Shown: in pieces, positions 1 to 10,215 of the stretch
How the letters are laid out: every line of letters starts with the position of its first letter
Numbering within the stretch: position 1 is the first letter of the stretch
Notes under the pieces: model-generated
Database searches by the model: none
The model's input: the letters and a program-made list of their open reading frames with translations, nothing else
What the model was told of the DNA's origin: nothing
Translations under genes and position numbers: made by a program
Origin: Incurvaria masculella
Taxonomy: Eukaryota > Arthropoda > Insecta > Lepidoptera > Incurvariidae
Length of the DNA stretch: 64,000 bases
Reading direction: 5' to 3'
Assembly (NCBI GenBank): GCA_946894095.1
Contig: OX335655.1
Location: forward strand, 14,012,001 to 14,076,000

Positions 1-358
1 GCGATCGCTCTCCAAAGTTAAGCAACGCTGGGTCCGGTCTGGTCTTGGATGGGTGACCATTCGACCGTTGAGAGAGGCTGGCCGTGGTTCGGATTCCACG
101 TTAAGCTGTAGGTCCCCTTCCTTACTTACTAGGTGGTAGGGTTTATCCCGCCCGGGTTGGTACCATCGCATTGGATGAACGATGGTCGAAACGGCAATGA
201 AAATTGTCCGTGTTTTCCATCCAGTTCAATGTAGCCGTGCAATATAAGGAAGGTCCTGGCATGGCACCTAGTTCCCATGTGGTGTGTTGGGCTAATACCA
301 TGACAGAACTTGTGGTATTAGCCATCCATGTCCAGTCACATAAAAAAAAAAAAAAAAA
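1..358 (+). mobile_element. SINE, 5S rRNA-like head
   Basis: Bases 14-58 match the 3' half of 5S rRNA. AAAGTTAAGCAACG (14-27) corresponds to the internal A-box region and TTGGATGGGTGACC (45-58) to the C box. A shared SINE body follows (CTAGGTGGTAGGGTTTATCCCGCCCGGGTTGGTACC, read at about 129-165), and a poly-A run closes it at 343-358. The head is cut by the window start, so the full 5' end is not visible. Confidence 0.75.
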
Positions 359-1289
359 CCAGCCACAACAATTTCGATATTCTTTCGGAATGAAATATCT
401 CGGATCGCCCATGAATCTCTAGTTAGCACCGATAAGTCGACCTATCGGCTGTCACCGCGCACGGTAAGTAGTGACAAATAGGGTTGTTTCACACTTATCC
501 ATCACCTGGGCGGCTTATAATACGGATATTAACTGCGTCGCATGAATAGAGTCGATTATGGGGTCAGATTGTCGCCCATGGAGTAGGCGTAAATCTCCAC
601 TGACAGCTACACGACATGGGCTGACGTGGATAACGATTTTCGTGATATTTCGCTTGTTCATGAATTATTCTGATATAGGATCATACATAAGCAATTCGCG
701 TAAAGTTGCGCAAAATGTGTCGGTAATAAAAATACCACAGCAGAAATTGCCTCATATAACAGCTCATATTATGCGAACACTATTTATGGGAAGCTTTAAA
801 AGGTGGTGATGGAAATTACATCCATACAAATATCATCACGCAGCTTCTCCGCAGAGGAGGGCAGAGATGATAGAACACCGCAAAGTAATGTACAATAATA
901 TCATACTTATTTGCATTCCCTTGCAAAGATAACTAGGTGCATATCTCCTCATAATGTATGCTCTTATGGTGTGCTCTTAGATTACAGGCACTTCAACATA
1001 CTTGTCTCGGTATGTTCTTCTAGGTCGCCCAGTAACACACACTTCAACTGTCATTCTGTCGTCACTGAATCGCTGTACATGTCGAAACTATTTCAAGATT
1101 CCTCTTTGTATTCGCGTTGCTGTTTTTTTATTTTTTTAACTATTTTATTTGGGCGTGAATCTAAGCTCCATGGCACCTTAAAACAATTTCAAACGCATCC
1201 CCCGCGTCAGGCCTAATGCTCTGTGCAAGAACATCACATAGGAATGGACGCGAGATGTTCATAATTCGCTATTATTAAAGGGTTGCCAT
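359..1289. other. No gene seen
   Basis: A+T-rich unique-looking sequence between the first SINE and a fold-back MITE. Short open frames here lack coding character. Confidence 0.5.
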
Positions 1290-1596
1290 AATCGAATGAG
1301 GTGATACAGTTCCATACAATGGCTCGTGCCTGATTCCTCACTCAAATTAAGAAATATGTTTTTGATATTTTGCACATTAAATAAATCAACTGAGAGCTAC
1401 GTTTGTACGTTTTGATTTTTTCGATAACTTAACTTATATCCATGATGTACGTAAACCTTTTCATACAAATTTTGAGAGGCTTATATCATGGATACAAGTT
1501 ATCAAAAAAAAAAACAAGACGTAGCTCTCAGTAAATTTATTTACTATGCAAAATATCTGAAATATATTGTAAGGAACTCTATAACCTCATTATCCT
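1290..1596. mobile_element. Long fold-back MITE, second copy
   Basis: Same family as 25558-25884: AATGGCTCGTGCCTGATTCC and ACTCAAATTAAGAAATATG are nearly identical. Inner arms pair (TATATCCATGATGTACG with the later TATCATGGATACAAG). The outer right end keeps ATAACCTCATTATCCTG. Confidence 0.65.
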
Positions 1597-2975
1597 GTTA
1601 ATCTATTTATTTTACAATATCCCTGAATTTATATTCTTAGGTATTCGATTTTGGGATAATGTGATCTATATGCGTCTTCTCGAATGTTCTTCTTTCAGTT
1701 TACAATTATTTTCGCTCCGCTTTGATTGGTAAACAATATTTTAAATGAGATCATATTTCAATACCGACCTTACTGCATACATTTTCTAGCGCTGCACAAT
1801 GCGTGCGGTGTCAATATAATTTTAGCGCGCAATGTGACCACTTTCTACCCACAGTGAAATGCAATAACGTAATATAATATTCCGGACCACATGGCATTCG
1901 ATACAATAGGGAAGTGCATAAAACGAATATGCATAACTTAATTAATGCGGTTCGAAGTAAAACCACGCAAAAATTGGATCATTGAAGTTCTTATTTTTTT
2001 ATTTATCTTTTAGATTGGAAAATATTGGCTAATAAATATTGGATAAAAACGCCTTTTTTATTGAAAATACAGATATGAAACAAAAACATACGGACTTGGA
2101 CAAGGAAATCATTTCTTCAAATATTAAAACCTAAGAGCCCCGCAACCTTCACGACAGTCTTAAGGCATATAGTCAGTATAAAGTCAGGTCACTCCCGTTT
2201 CAAGTTGTCATACCGCTTAATAAAGTTCGCCATGACACTCTATGGCCGCTAGCCTGAAACAAGCGACGAAACCTACAACATGCAAGTGACACACTTTCAC
2301 GAATATTCATAAACCAACGTGCACGTCATCAGCCGAAAGTTTTACTAATCGGACCATTGTCTCACCTCGACCTGCACAGAGGTATATATTTTGGTCGCGC
2401 ATAGCGTGAGTCGTCGAGCGAGGGTTCTAGTTATCTGCTGGAACCTGTACTTGTGCCAGTGAAGGCGAGGTGACAAGCGGCGGCGCCAGCTCACCCCGTA
2501 TCTTGCACCGGTCGCCCGCGGCACCGCCGCCATGCCGGTTCACCCACGGCTTCGCGGCTCCAGGCCACCGATACAACCACGCTTATAATCTCTATATATT
2601 AATATCTCTACATCTTATTAAATTTTATTTGTGCAACAAACTGTGCATGGTCACGTTACAATCGAAAACGGACGGATATTTAGCTTAAATATTGGATATT
2701 TTACAAGGGATGCCACAGTCGAATGGAGATTGAAGAACCCTGACTACACCACCATTCAAAAGCGTTGAACGTGAACGCAGTAGCAGTATTCCTACTACTC
2801 CAGTTATACTCGAACCCATAACTGGAGCAAAACTCACCTGCACAACACAACTACATTTAATGTACCACTTTTTATTATTTTGTTTTGTATTTAATACTAT
2901 GATTTCATGGATACACTATCCTGTTTAAATATAAAATTAGATTTAAAGCAGTGTAAACATAAACAACGAAAGATA
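1597..2975. other. No gene seen
   Basis: Mostly A+T-rich. A modestly G+C-rich patch at about 2460-2580 has short open frames on both strands but no domain or splice-site pattern I trust. Confidence 0.45.
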
Positions 2976-3190
2976 CTGTCTCCCACAGCACAGGGCATCC
3001 TAGTGTGGGAGACAGGGACCAATGTATATATAACCAACTGCATACTAAATACTTCTGATTGTTTTTATTGCTCTGTTTTCGTGTTATTATGTGCAAATAA
3101 CAGTTTTTTGTTTTTCTTTTATATTACTACTTTATTACTTACTTGTTGTATTTATCTATGCGAAATAAATAAACTTTTTACTTTCCTTTT
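2976..3190 (+). repeat. Possible LINE 3' UTR with 12-bp hairpin
   Basis: CTGTCTCCCACA (2976-2987) and TGTGGGAGACAG (3004-3015) form a perfect 12-bp stem. A T-rich stretch then leads to TGCGAAATAAATAAACTTTTT, which looks like a retrotransposon tail. No coding remnant confirms the family. Confidence 0.35.
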
Positions 3191-3239
3191 TACTCCACAC
3201 CTCCGGAATGAAGGTCCTATGATACTTGAAGAACTACCA

Positions 3240-3465
3240 AATACCCACAAAAATCTGGAATGGTTATAATTTCTTCTCCGGAATGGATTATATTGCCACC
3301 TTGGAGTGGCTATAATTTCTCTCCGGAGTGGCTACACTTAATTTCATGATTTGGGTGGTTCTCCTCTGGAATGACTATTATGTGGTGGGGAATGATTATT
3401 CAGCCGCCTGGAATGTCTATAACACAGAATGGATATAACTTAATAAGGAGTGGGAATGTGAATAG
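3240..3465 (+). repeat. Degenerate minisatellite (CCGGAATGGATATAAT-like)
   Basis: CTGGAATGGTTATAATTTC, CCGGAATGGATTATATT, TGGAGTGGCTATAATTTC and CCGGAGTGGCTACA follow in succession, with weaker copies (CTGGAATGACTATTA, CTGGAATGTCTATAA, GAATGGATATAAC) to about 3440. Unit length varies around 30-40 bases. Confidence 0.55.
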
Positions 3466-4086
3466 AAGTCAGTAAGACTAATAAAGAGTGTCAAAACGAG
3501 TAACCAAAGCAGAGGAAGCGTGTTCTCGGAATGGGGTGAACCCTGAATGGGTGCACAGGTGTGGTTCCCAAGACAAAAAGCATCGCAAGTGCGCGACTGT
3601 CGCCGCCTCTTTTATTGAATCTCTTTCGGTCTCGATTTCCTGTTTTTGGTACACACTGGCGCACTTTTCGGAGGCAAGGCTCCGCGTCGGCTCTGAGCCT
3701 TGGCTATTCTGTGGCGGCCCGCGGCGACGACGACGCTGCGCGGGCGCAGGTTGTGCGTGGGCGCAGGCGCCGCATTCCGGCCGCGAGGATAATTATGGCA
3801 CACGTTGCCACACTTCGTCGTAGGCTCTCAGGCGATAAGTGCTATAGGAGCTGACAGATGACGGTGGCTGCGGTCCTACGGTGAACTTAGCAGGCCAGCG
3901 AGCATGGTAGGACGGGAATGGCAGTCGAAACTCGTTTGTACGGGGGGGGGGGGGGGGGGGGGGGCACTTAACATACAATGTCGGCAGCACTGTCGAGTGA
4001 GTTCGCTTACGAATTCGCTGAGTACGGATGTTCTCGAGTTCCAAAGACACGTAAGAACTGCACAGGACGCTATTTAGTGCAACGAG
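3466..4086. other. No gene seen; G+C-rich patch
   Basis: 3650-3800 is G+C- and CpG-rich, with Arg-rich open frames on both strands that look like composition effects. It might be a promoter or non-coding exon. The poly-G run follows. Confidence 0.4.
3942..3964 (+). repeat. Poly-G run of 23
   Basis: An uninterrupted run of 23 G residues in unique-looking sequence. The exact length is uncertain because assemblies often get such runs wrong. Confidence 0.8.
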
Positions 4087-4386
4087 CATGGATAGCTAAT
4101 ACCAAACTGACCGTCAGGTATGAGCTTAACACACCACATAGGAACTAGATGCCATGCCAGGATCTTCTTTATTTTGAGAAAATACGGGCAATTTTCGATG
4201 CGAAGGTACGAACACGGGCGGGATTAACCCTACCACCTAGTAAGTAAGGAAGGGGACCTACAATTTTACGAGGAATCCGAACAACTCACTTGAAAATGGT
4301 CACCCATCCACTCAACCGCGCGCAGAGATGCTTCACCAAGTTTATTGAATCGCAAGGCGTCGCGCCACTGGGCTACCGAGGCTAAT
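4087..4386 (-). mobile_element. SINE, mosaic tRNA-like/5S-like head, reverse
   Basis: The reverse strand starts with TAGCCCAGTGGCG, a tRNA-type A box. It continues into GCGCGCGGTTGAG and TGGATGGGTGACC, the 5S-like C-box block, then into the shared body, which is decayed in the middle. No poly-A remains. Confidence 0.65.
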
Positions 4387-4502
4387 ACATCGATAGTGTG
4401 TAACCAGTTAAAGTCTACATAAACATATGATGGTATTGAACAAAGAAAAGTCATCAAATGAAAAAAAAGTTTAACTAAAAATACCATTGTATGGTATTAT
4501 TA

Positions 4503-4566
4503 GTTAACCTAACCTAACCTAACCTAACCGAAACTAACCTAACCTAACCTAACCTAACCTAACCTA
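4503..4566. repeat. Interstitial telomere-like (CCTAA)n tract
   Basis: About twelve AACCT units, interrupted once by AACCGAAACT. The complement is (TTAGG)n, the usual insect telomere repeat. Shorter runs occur at 12137-12156, 33608-33622 and 62307-62316. Confidence 0.8.
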
Positions 4567-7500
4567 TTATTTCTCTTGCAAACTATAATAGCCCGCCTTT
4601 CCCATTAGAATAGATCGATTCGCAATCAGCTGTTCTGTGAAACGTTCTTGCGCTCTGCATCCATTAGAAATGAGATTAGATAGAAAGCGCGACACCAAAC
4701 AAAGCATCCGACGCGGAAACCGCCCGCTACGTGCTTTATGGTGCAGGCGCAAAACGGAACATATCTCATAGCTCGCTGGTCTGGGATACACTTCGCATGT
4801 TCCTATCCACACGACAGTGTCTGCGTCGTCGGTACGGTATTTACCTGAGTTTAGGCGACTTTCCGAACGCCACGACAAGGATAGACCCCTCAATCCCTTC
4901 TAAACAATGTGAACAACTTTTGTTCTACGACTCTTGCGAAAACTCGAATAAAATTATTAAGCTTACACTTTATTTTTACATTCCTAACCTCAAAATGTAT
5001 GAGAATTTGCTTTTCTTTATTCGTATTCATTCAAAAGTTCTTTAGTTTGAGATATCATCACTTCTTAGAATTCGATCAAGCTATATATCCAAAGAAAACA
5101 TAACAAAATAAACGTTTAAAACCGTCTAAAATGCTCCACAAATTTCGATAAAATTACGCCTGCGTCTAGAAATCGCAAACCTCCAAACCGTACCTCGTGC
5201 GCGAGCGCCGCCCGCCGCCCTGACCTGCGCCTACGCATCTGATCTTGCATTGCCTAACAAATAGAGCTTTCAATTACACTCCGACTAGACTCAATCATAG
5301 GGCGAAATACCCGCGAGACGGGCTGTTAAAGGCTTCATAAATCTTGCTGATTTGCCTATAGGCCAAGTGTCATATTGCTGGAGATATAAATGTATGTTGG
5401 CATTGTGAACTGTCGACGATTACTACTTTGCAAGGTTGTAACTAATAGGAGGCGCCGCGACGCCATTTAAATCTTCGATCACATCCGCCAAATATCACAA
5501 TCTCTAGCAAAAAAATTTCTACTTTCAAAATTTTCGCAATCTTACGAGTCGCATGATGCAGAGAGCAGGCATGATGGAACATAGATTCTTTGTCACTCTT
5601 TCTGTTTGAGTGCATTTTTGTTTTATAATAATTTTAAGTTATGAAATTACCACATTTGTGAATATTGAAAAGCCGTATACAAATATAGTAGTAGTAGGTT
5701 GCATCCATGTGATAGGATCATGTGAATAGAAGGGGGCCATATCGTATCGTATATGATACAATTTAAGGAAAAAACCGTGAGAAAGGTTTTCAAATTCCAT
5801 AAATACGTAACGGTCTTAAATACAAAAATTATTGGTCCCCAAAATAGTCTCCGGTACAAGAAGTGGTATAAAATTCAACTTACCATACGCCTATATGATT
5901 GGTATATAATTTGCAATGCAACACACGATTTGTAACATAGAAACAGCATCCATTCGGCAGCTCCTTGGTGCAGCGAGTTCGCGACAGTTCAGACGACTAT
6001 GCAAATGGCCCAGCATTTTTCTCGTGCGAAGCCGTGCGAGGGTAATATCCAGTAACATCCCACGTGTCTCAGATAGGCAGGGTCGCATGGCGCCGCTAGT
6101 CGGGAGAGACGTGGAGTGAGCCTAATTCATGATGCCGTGACCCCCTACATACTAAAACCTAACCAGACTGCGTTTGTACGCGCCACAACCTCATGTATGT
6201 ACTCCACGTACGAGCTTTACTATCACGCTATCGACTTGTTCAAACAGCGGCGGTCGCTCCGCACGCCGTCACCTTCGACGGAAATTGTTTGGAGAAAGAT
6301 TTACCTGATCGAAGATTGTGGGCTTAGGTGGCGCCATAAACATTGGATAAAAAATCAAAGTTATCGTTCCGACAACGGCTGTTTGACATTTAGAAGACTG
6401 CAGCTGGTCTAACTTCTAGGAACTATTTCTACTTTTCGTGAAGATCATGTCATTTTTTAGTAATGATGAAGTATGTATGTAGCCAAGATAGCATGTAAAC
6501 GGAAATTAAAGAAGACTTCAAGTAATTTATGAGTATTACATAAATGACAACAAACCTATTCATAGTCCCAACGCATCAGTACATTATCTTTTAACTCGAA
6601 CACGTGTTTAATGATGCTAATCGGTCAGAAGTTAATTACTGTCGATCTGTTGTCAATTGAAGCATCGATAATCACTACCCGTGCTATTGTGCGCATAATA
6701 ATTGATCGGTATCGAACGAATTTGCATAGTCAACTGGTCTACGCGACGCTTCGCCGTCTTCGTAACGCAGATAACATTCATGCGTTGACGTTGTTGTTAG
6801 GATTGGATGAATGTTTACAGAAAAGGTGCACATTAGATAGTGTTGTTAAGACGCTTTAAGCTAAGCTGTCCCAAGCAAACGCGTGCTCTACGTTGATCGT
6901 ACATTCATGGCGCAGTATTTAAAGTGATATTTTGTTTTAAAAGTACAGCATTTCCTTCGTATTAGCGCTGCAGGCGCATTTTTCCTCGCTTTATAAGATT
7001 TCCTCCTCTTCGTAAAGCTACGCCGCAGAATCTGTTAGTTCCCTATCCGGCCGCCATCTCCCTGCGAGACGCGGCATTGTTTATGGTTCGTCCAGCGCCC
7101 GGGACGAGCTTATCTCTCTAGAATATTCCTTGTCGCCGGATAAGTCGGCTTTGAACGCGCCGCCTGGATGTCACTTCTTGCGTAAGTCACCGGCGGCGCT
7201 GCCAAGGACTTGGTGAAGATAAACAACGTTTTAGCTATTCATATATTTGATGCAATTCAATCTTTACTTCCTTCACAACAGTAAAGCTCACTTCTTGCTA
7301 GAAGCCACTTACTTATGTGAGATCTTTCGAGCTTAAAAGATCGCTTAGTGCTCGAGCAACTAAACCCAGACAAATAAAATAAAACGAAACATCTTCATTC
7401 GCAGAGCGCGTTTATAATTTCGTATATGGCAATCTTTATTCATGAGCGATTCCCGTAATTATTCTGCGTTCGCGTCCACAATGGTGGGGATTTGAATAAT

Positions 7501-8488
7501 ACATGTACCGGCTTTCGGTAACTTTAACGCACCAACTACACCTTTATAGCTCGAGCCGAGTTTGTTGACTCCCCTCACAATTTGCTCGCGTTCCTATTAA
7601 CTCCGATCTCGTTTCCGGCGAAAGCGACCACGATTTTAAGGCGGAGCGAAAGAGTTTGGCCCGATTCAGCCGAACGTCACGGCGTGACAAAAACCAATGC
7701 ACGGCGATTCTAGCCATGATTGCGTTACACGGCCCAGACAAATGCGTCTGCTTTTTGTACGGTGAATGCATAATCACGGCGGAGTGTTGCGGGCGCTGCT
7801 GGCGTCGCGTTTGAAGTGAAGCATTCGACTCGCTACCGAGTGAAGTGGGAGCCGGTAGGGAGTAGGAGATACTTATCTTTGAAAGCGGCTGTTTGAGAGC
7901 CTTCGCTAAAGGAAAATCAAATTTGCCACCCTGGTTAATACAATCCTCATACTCACGTTCTGATCTGACGCAAGCGTGTTTATTAGTATATTATCTGAGA
8001 AAGTCTACAGTCCAGGTCTTGTTACACCGATCAAAGGGCCATTGGTTCGGCTTTCTCTACTTGATGTCGCCGCAGCTGTGAACGGCGACCGGTGACATGC
8101 GCCTGGAGTTATGCGACTATTCGAACGCAACGGAGAACCCTGGTCGGCTGGACTAAGGCCATATACTCAGTGATAACGACTTGATGTATTTGTATTTGTA
8201 TTTATGGATCCTCCTTTGGGACGCAGGGAACACTTGTAATCATCAAAACATTTAAAATTAAATACAATAGCATGAAAGCATAAAAAGTTCATTATTTGTC
8301 AATATCATGCCAAGAGGCTGACTTAAGTCTAGATTTTGAAATAAACTAATCGGTGAAGGCTACATCTACAAAGGATCGTTACGTTTCCCTTTGAGCAGAT
8401 AAACCTCATATGGGTAATGATAAAGCACGTAAGGTTAGTTTAAGGGGCAAGGTCTTAACGCGGCAATAATGGCTTTTGTGGGAGTGTG
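4567..8488. other. No gene seen
   Basis: Long stretch of ordinary A+T-rich sequence with scattered short open frames, the longest about 108 codons. None shows a domain, a codon pattern or flanking splice sites. No repeat family of this window was recognised in it. Confidence 0.45.
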
Positions 8489-8623
8489 GGAAGACCACCC
8501 GCCAGGTGGGACGACGACATCAAGTGCGTCGGCGGAAAGCAGTGGTTCCGTACCGCTGAGGGCCGGGAGGACTGGAGAAAAATTGGAGAGGCGTATGTCC
8601 AGCAGTGGACGCAAACACGCTGA
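8489..8623 (+). pseudogene. LINE 3'-terminal fragment (RTE-like C-terminus)
   Basis: An open frame of 44 codons plus stop encodes the end of a reverse-transcriptase polyprotein. It contains GRPPARWDDDI, then EGREDWRKIGEAYVQQW just before the stop. This block is typical of the extreme C-terminus of RTE-type elements in Lepidoptera. Nothing recognisable of the RT lies upstream, so this is a heavily 5'-truncated dead copy. A related but mutated copy lies at 49810-50046. Confidence 0.7.
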
Positions 8624-9029
8624 CTGACAATGGCTTTTGATCCTTTTAAGTTTTAATTAAAAGTAAATTGTTTTTAGTTGTAAGTACCTATAATGTTATT
8701 GCACTCAAATTGTTATATAAATTAATATTTCATTTTATTTAATTTCATTTCATTTCAATTATAAAGATTTGATAACAATGTTTCCTTCCCGATCTTAAGA
8801 TGTGTGTTTGTATAATATTACGACTTTAGAAATTTTATTTAGAAAGCGACATCACAACTTTTTAATAAAAACATAACATTAAAAAAAAACAGAACTCATG
8901 TTCTGTTAATAATACGGATTAATTTTCCGATCGTGCACATTGAAATACGAAACAAAGTGTGTACTTATAGGAAATCTATAATTTTGTTGATTTCCTTACG
9001 TTAAACTATTGGAAACGAAGCTTAACATA
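8624..9029. other. No gene seen
   Basis: Very A+T-rich sequence between a LINE fragment and a SINE; it may include the LINE's 3' tail. Confidence 0.45.
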
Positions 9030-9430
9030 TTTTTTTTTATACGACCTGACATGGATGGCTAATACCACACAACTACCGTTATGATATTAGCCCAATACAC
9101 CACATTCCCGAAGGAATTTGGTGCCATGCCAGGACCTTCCCTTTATGAGCACGGCTACATTTAACTGGATAGAAAACACGGACAATTTTTCATTGCCGCT
9201 TCGACCATCTTTCATCCAATGCGATGGTACCAACCCGGGCGGGCTTAAACCCTACCACCTAGTAGGGGAAGGGGGACCTACAGTTTTACATGGATTCCGA
9301 ACCATGGAGCAGCTCGCATTTGTGACGAAATGAACTTATCGAACTCGGAAAGAGAAAGACAGTGGTGCATGTCGGTATTGAACCCAGGCCTCTGGTACGC
9401 TAGGCCAGTCCCCGCGCCACTAGGCTACGA
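9030..9430 (-). mobile_element. SINE, tRNA-like head, reverse
   Basis: On the minus strand, TAGCCTAGTGGCG (A box) and GGGTTCAATACC (B box, 9385-9374) form a tRNA-type polymerase III promoter. A tRNA-unrelated linker and the shared body follow, and the element ends in poly-A (poly-T at 9030-9038 on the plus strand). It is nearly full length. Confidence 0.75.
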
Positions 9431-9848
9431 GAACATATTTGCTAACCGTCAATTTTAACGTTAATACTGAAAATCCTTGAAAAAACTTGTTCCACACACT
9501 TGGGATTCTATGAAATAAAAATATCAACGTAGCAATAAACCAGCGTCAAATCGTAATACAGCCGACCCAAACCCGGTGCACAAAGCTGTTGAGAACCCAT
9601 AACATCACAAACGGCGATCCAGCATGCGCGACGAGTTCGTGTGAGCAGGGCCATGCAAGATGGCGGCGCGTGCCCCGGGCCACGCTCGGCGCTGCTCCAA
9701 TCGCCGATAACTCGGAACTTATTGATGTTTACACGAGAGTTACTGCAGCGTCCATCGACTGGTTGACACGTTACTGACTGGCAATGTCGAGATAGTGGAT
9801 CGCGGACGATGCCTTTCAGAGCGGTTATTTGGACCTAAGACATAGAAA

Positions 9849-10130
9849 ACCGGCCAAGTGCGAGTCAGACTCGCACACTAAGGGTTCCGTACCATAAAAA
9901 AAAAAAACACGTTTTTCGAATGGGGGCCCCCTTTAATTTTAATTATTTTTTAATATTACCTATTTGTTGTTATAGCGGCAAAATAAATACACACTCTGTG
10001 AAAAATTCAGCTGTCTATGTGATGATGAGATACAGCCCTGTGACAGACGGACAGACGGACGGACGGACGGACAGCGGAGGCTTAGTAATAGGGTTCCGTT
10101 TTCACCCTTTGGGTACGGAACCCTAAAAAA
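9849..10130 (+). repeat. CCGGCC...ACGG lepidopteran interspersed repeat
   Basis: Starts CCGGCCAAGTGCGAGTCAGA and ends GGGTACGGAACCCTAAAAA. It has the diagnostic TGAGATACAGCCCTGTGACAG, a short (GACG)n tract, and GGCTTAGTAATAGGGTTCCG. GGTTCCGTACC near the start and GGTACGGAACC near the end are inverted relative to each other. Confidence 0.75.
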
Positions 10131-10142
10131 GTATTCATGCCA

Positions 10143-10215
10143 CAGTGAACAGGCAAGTAAGCGATTAAACGTCAGTAATTTACCATGGTGTACTATGCTA
10201 AAGAGTAAAATATAT
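10143..10215. repeat. Half of a fold-back MITE (CAGGCAAGTGAG family)
   Basis: GAACAGGCAAGTAAGCGATT and TTACCATGGTGTACTATGCT match the left arm of copies at 32950-33135 and 34633-35005. The right arm is missing. Confidence 0.45.

Noticed and set aside
1..60. A genuine 5S rRNA gene
   Set aside because: Only the 3' half of 5S is similar, with many mismatches, and it runs straight into the SINE body; it is a SINE head.
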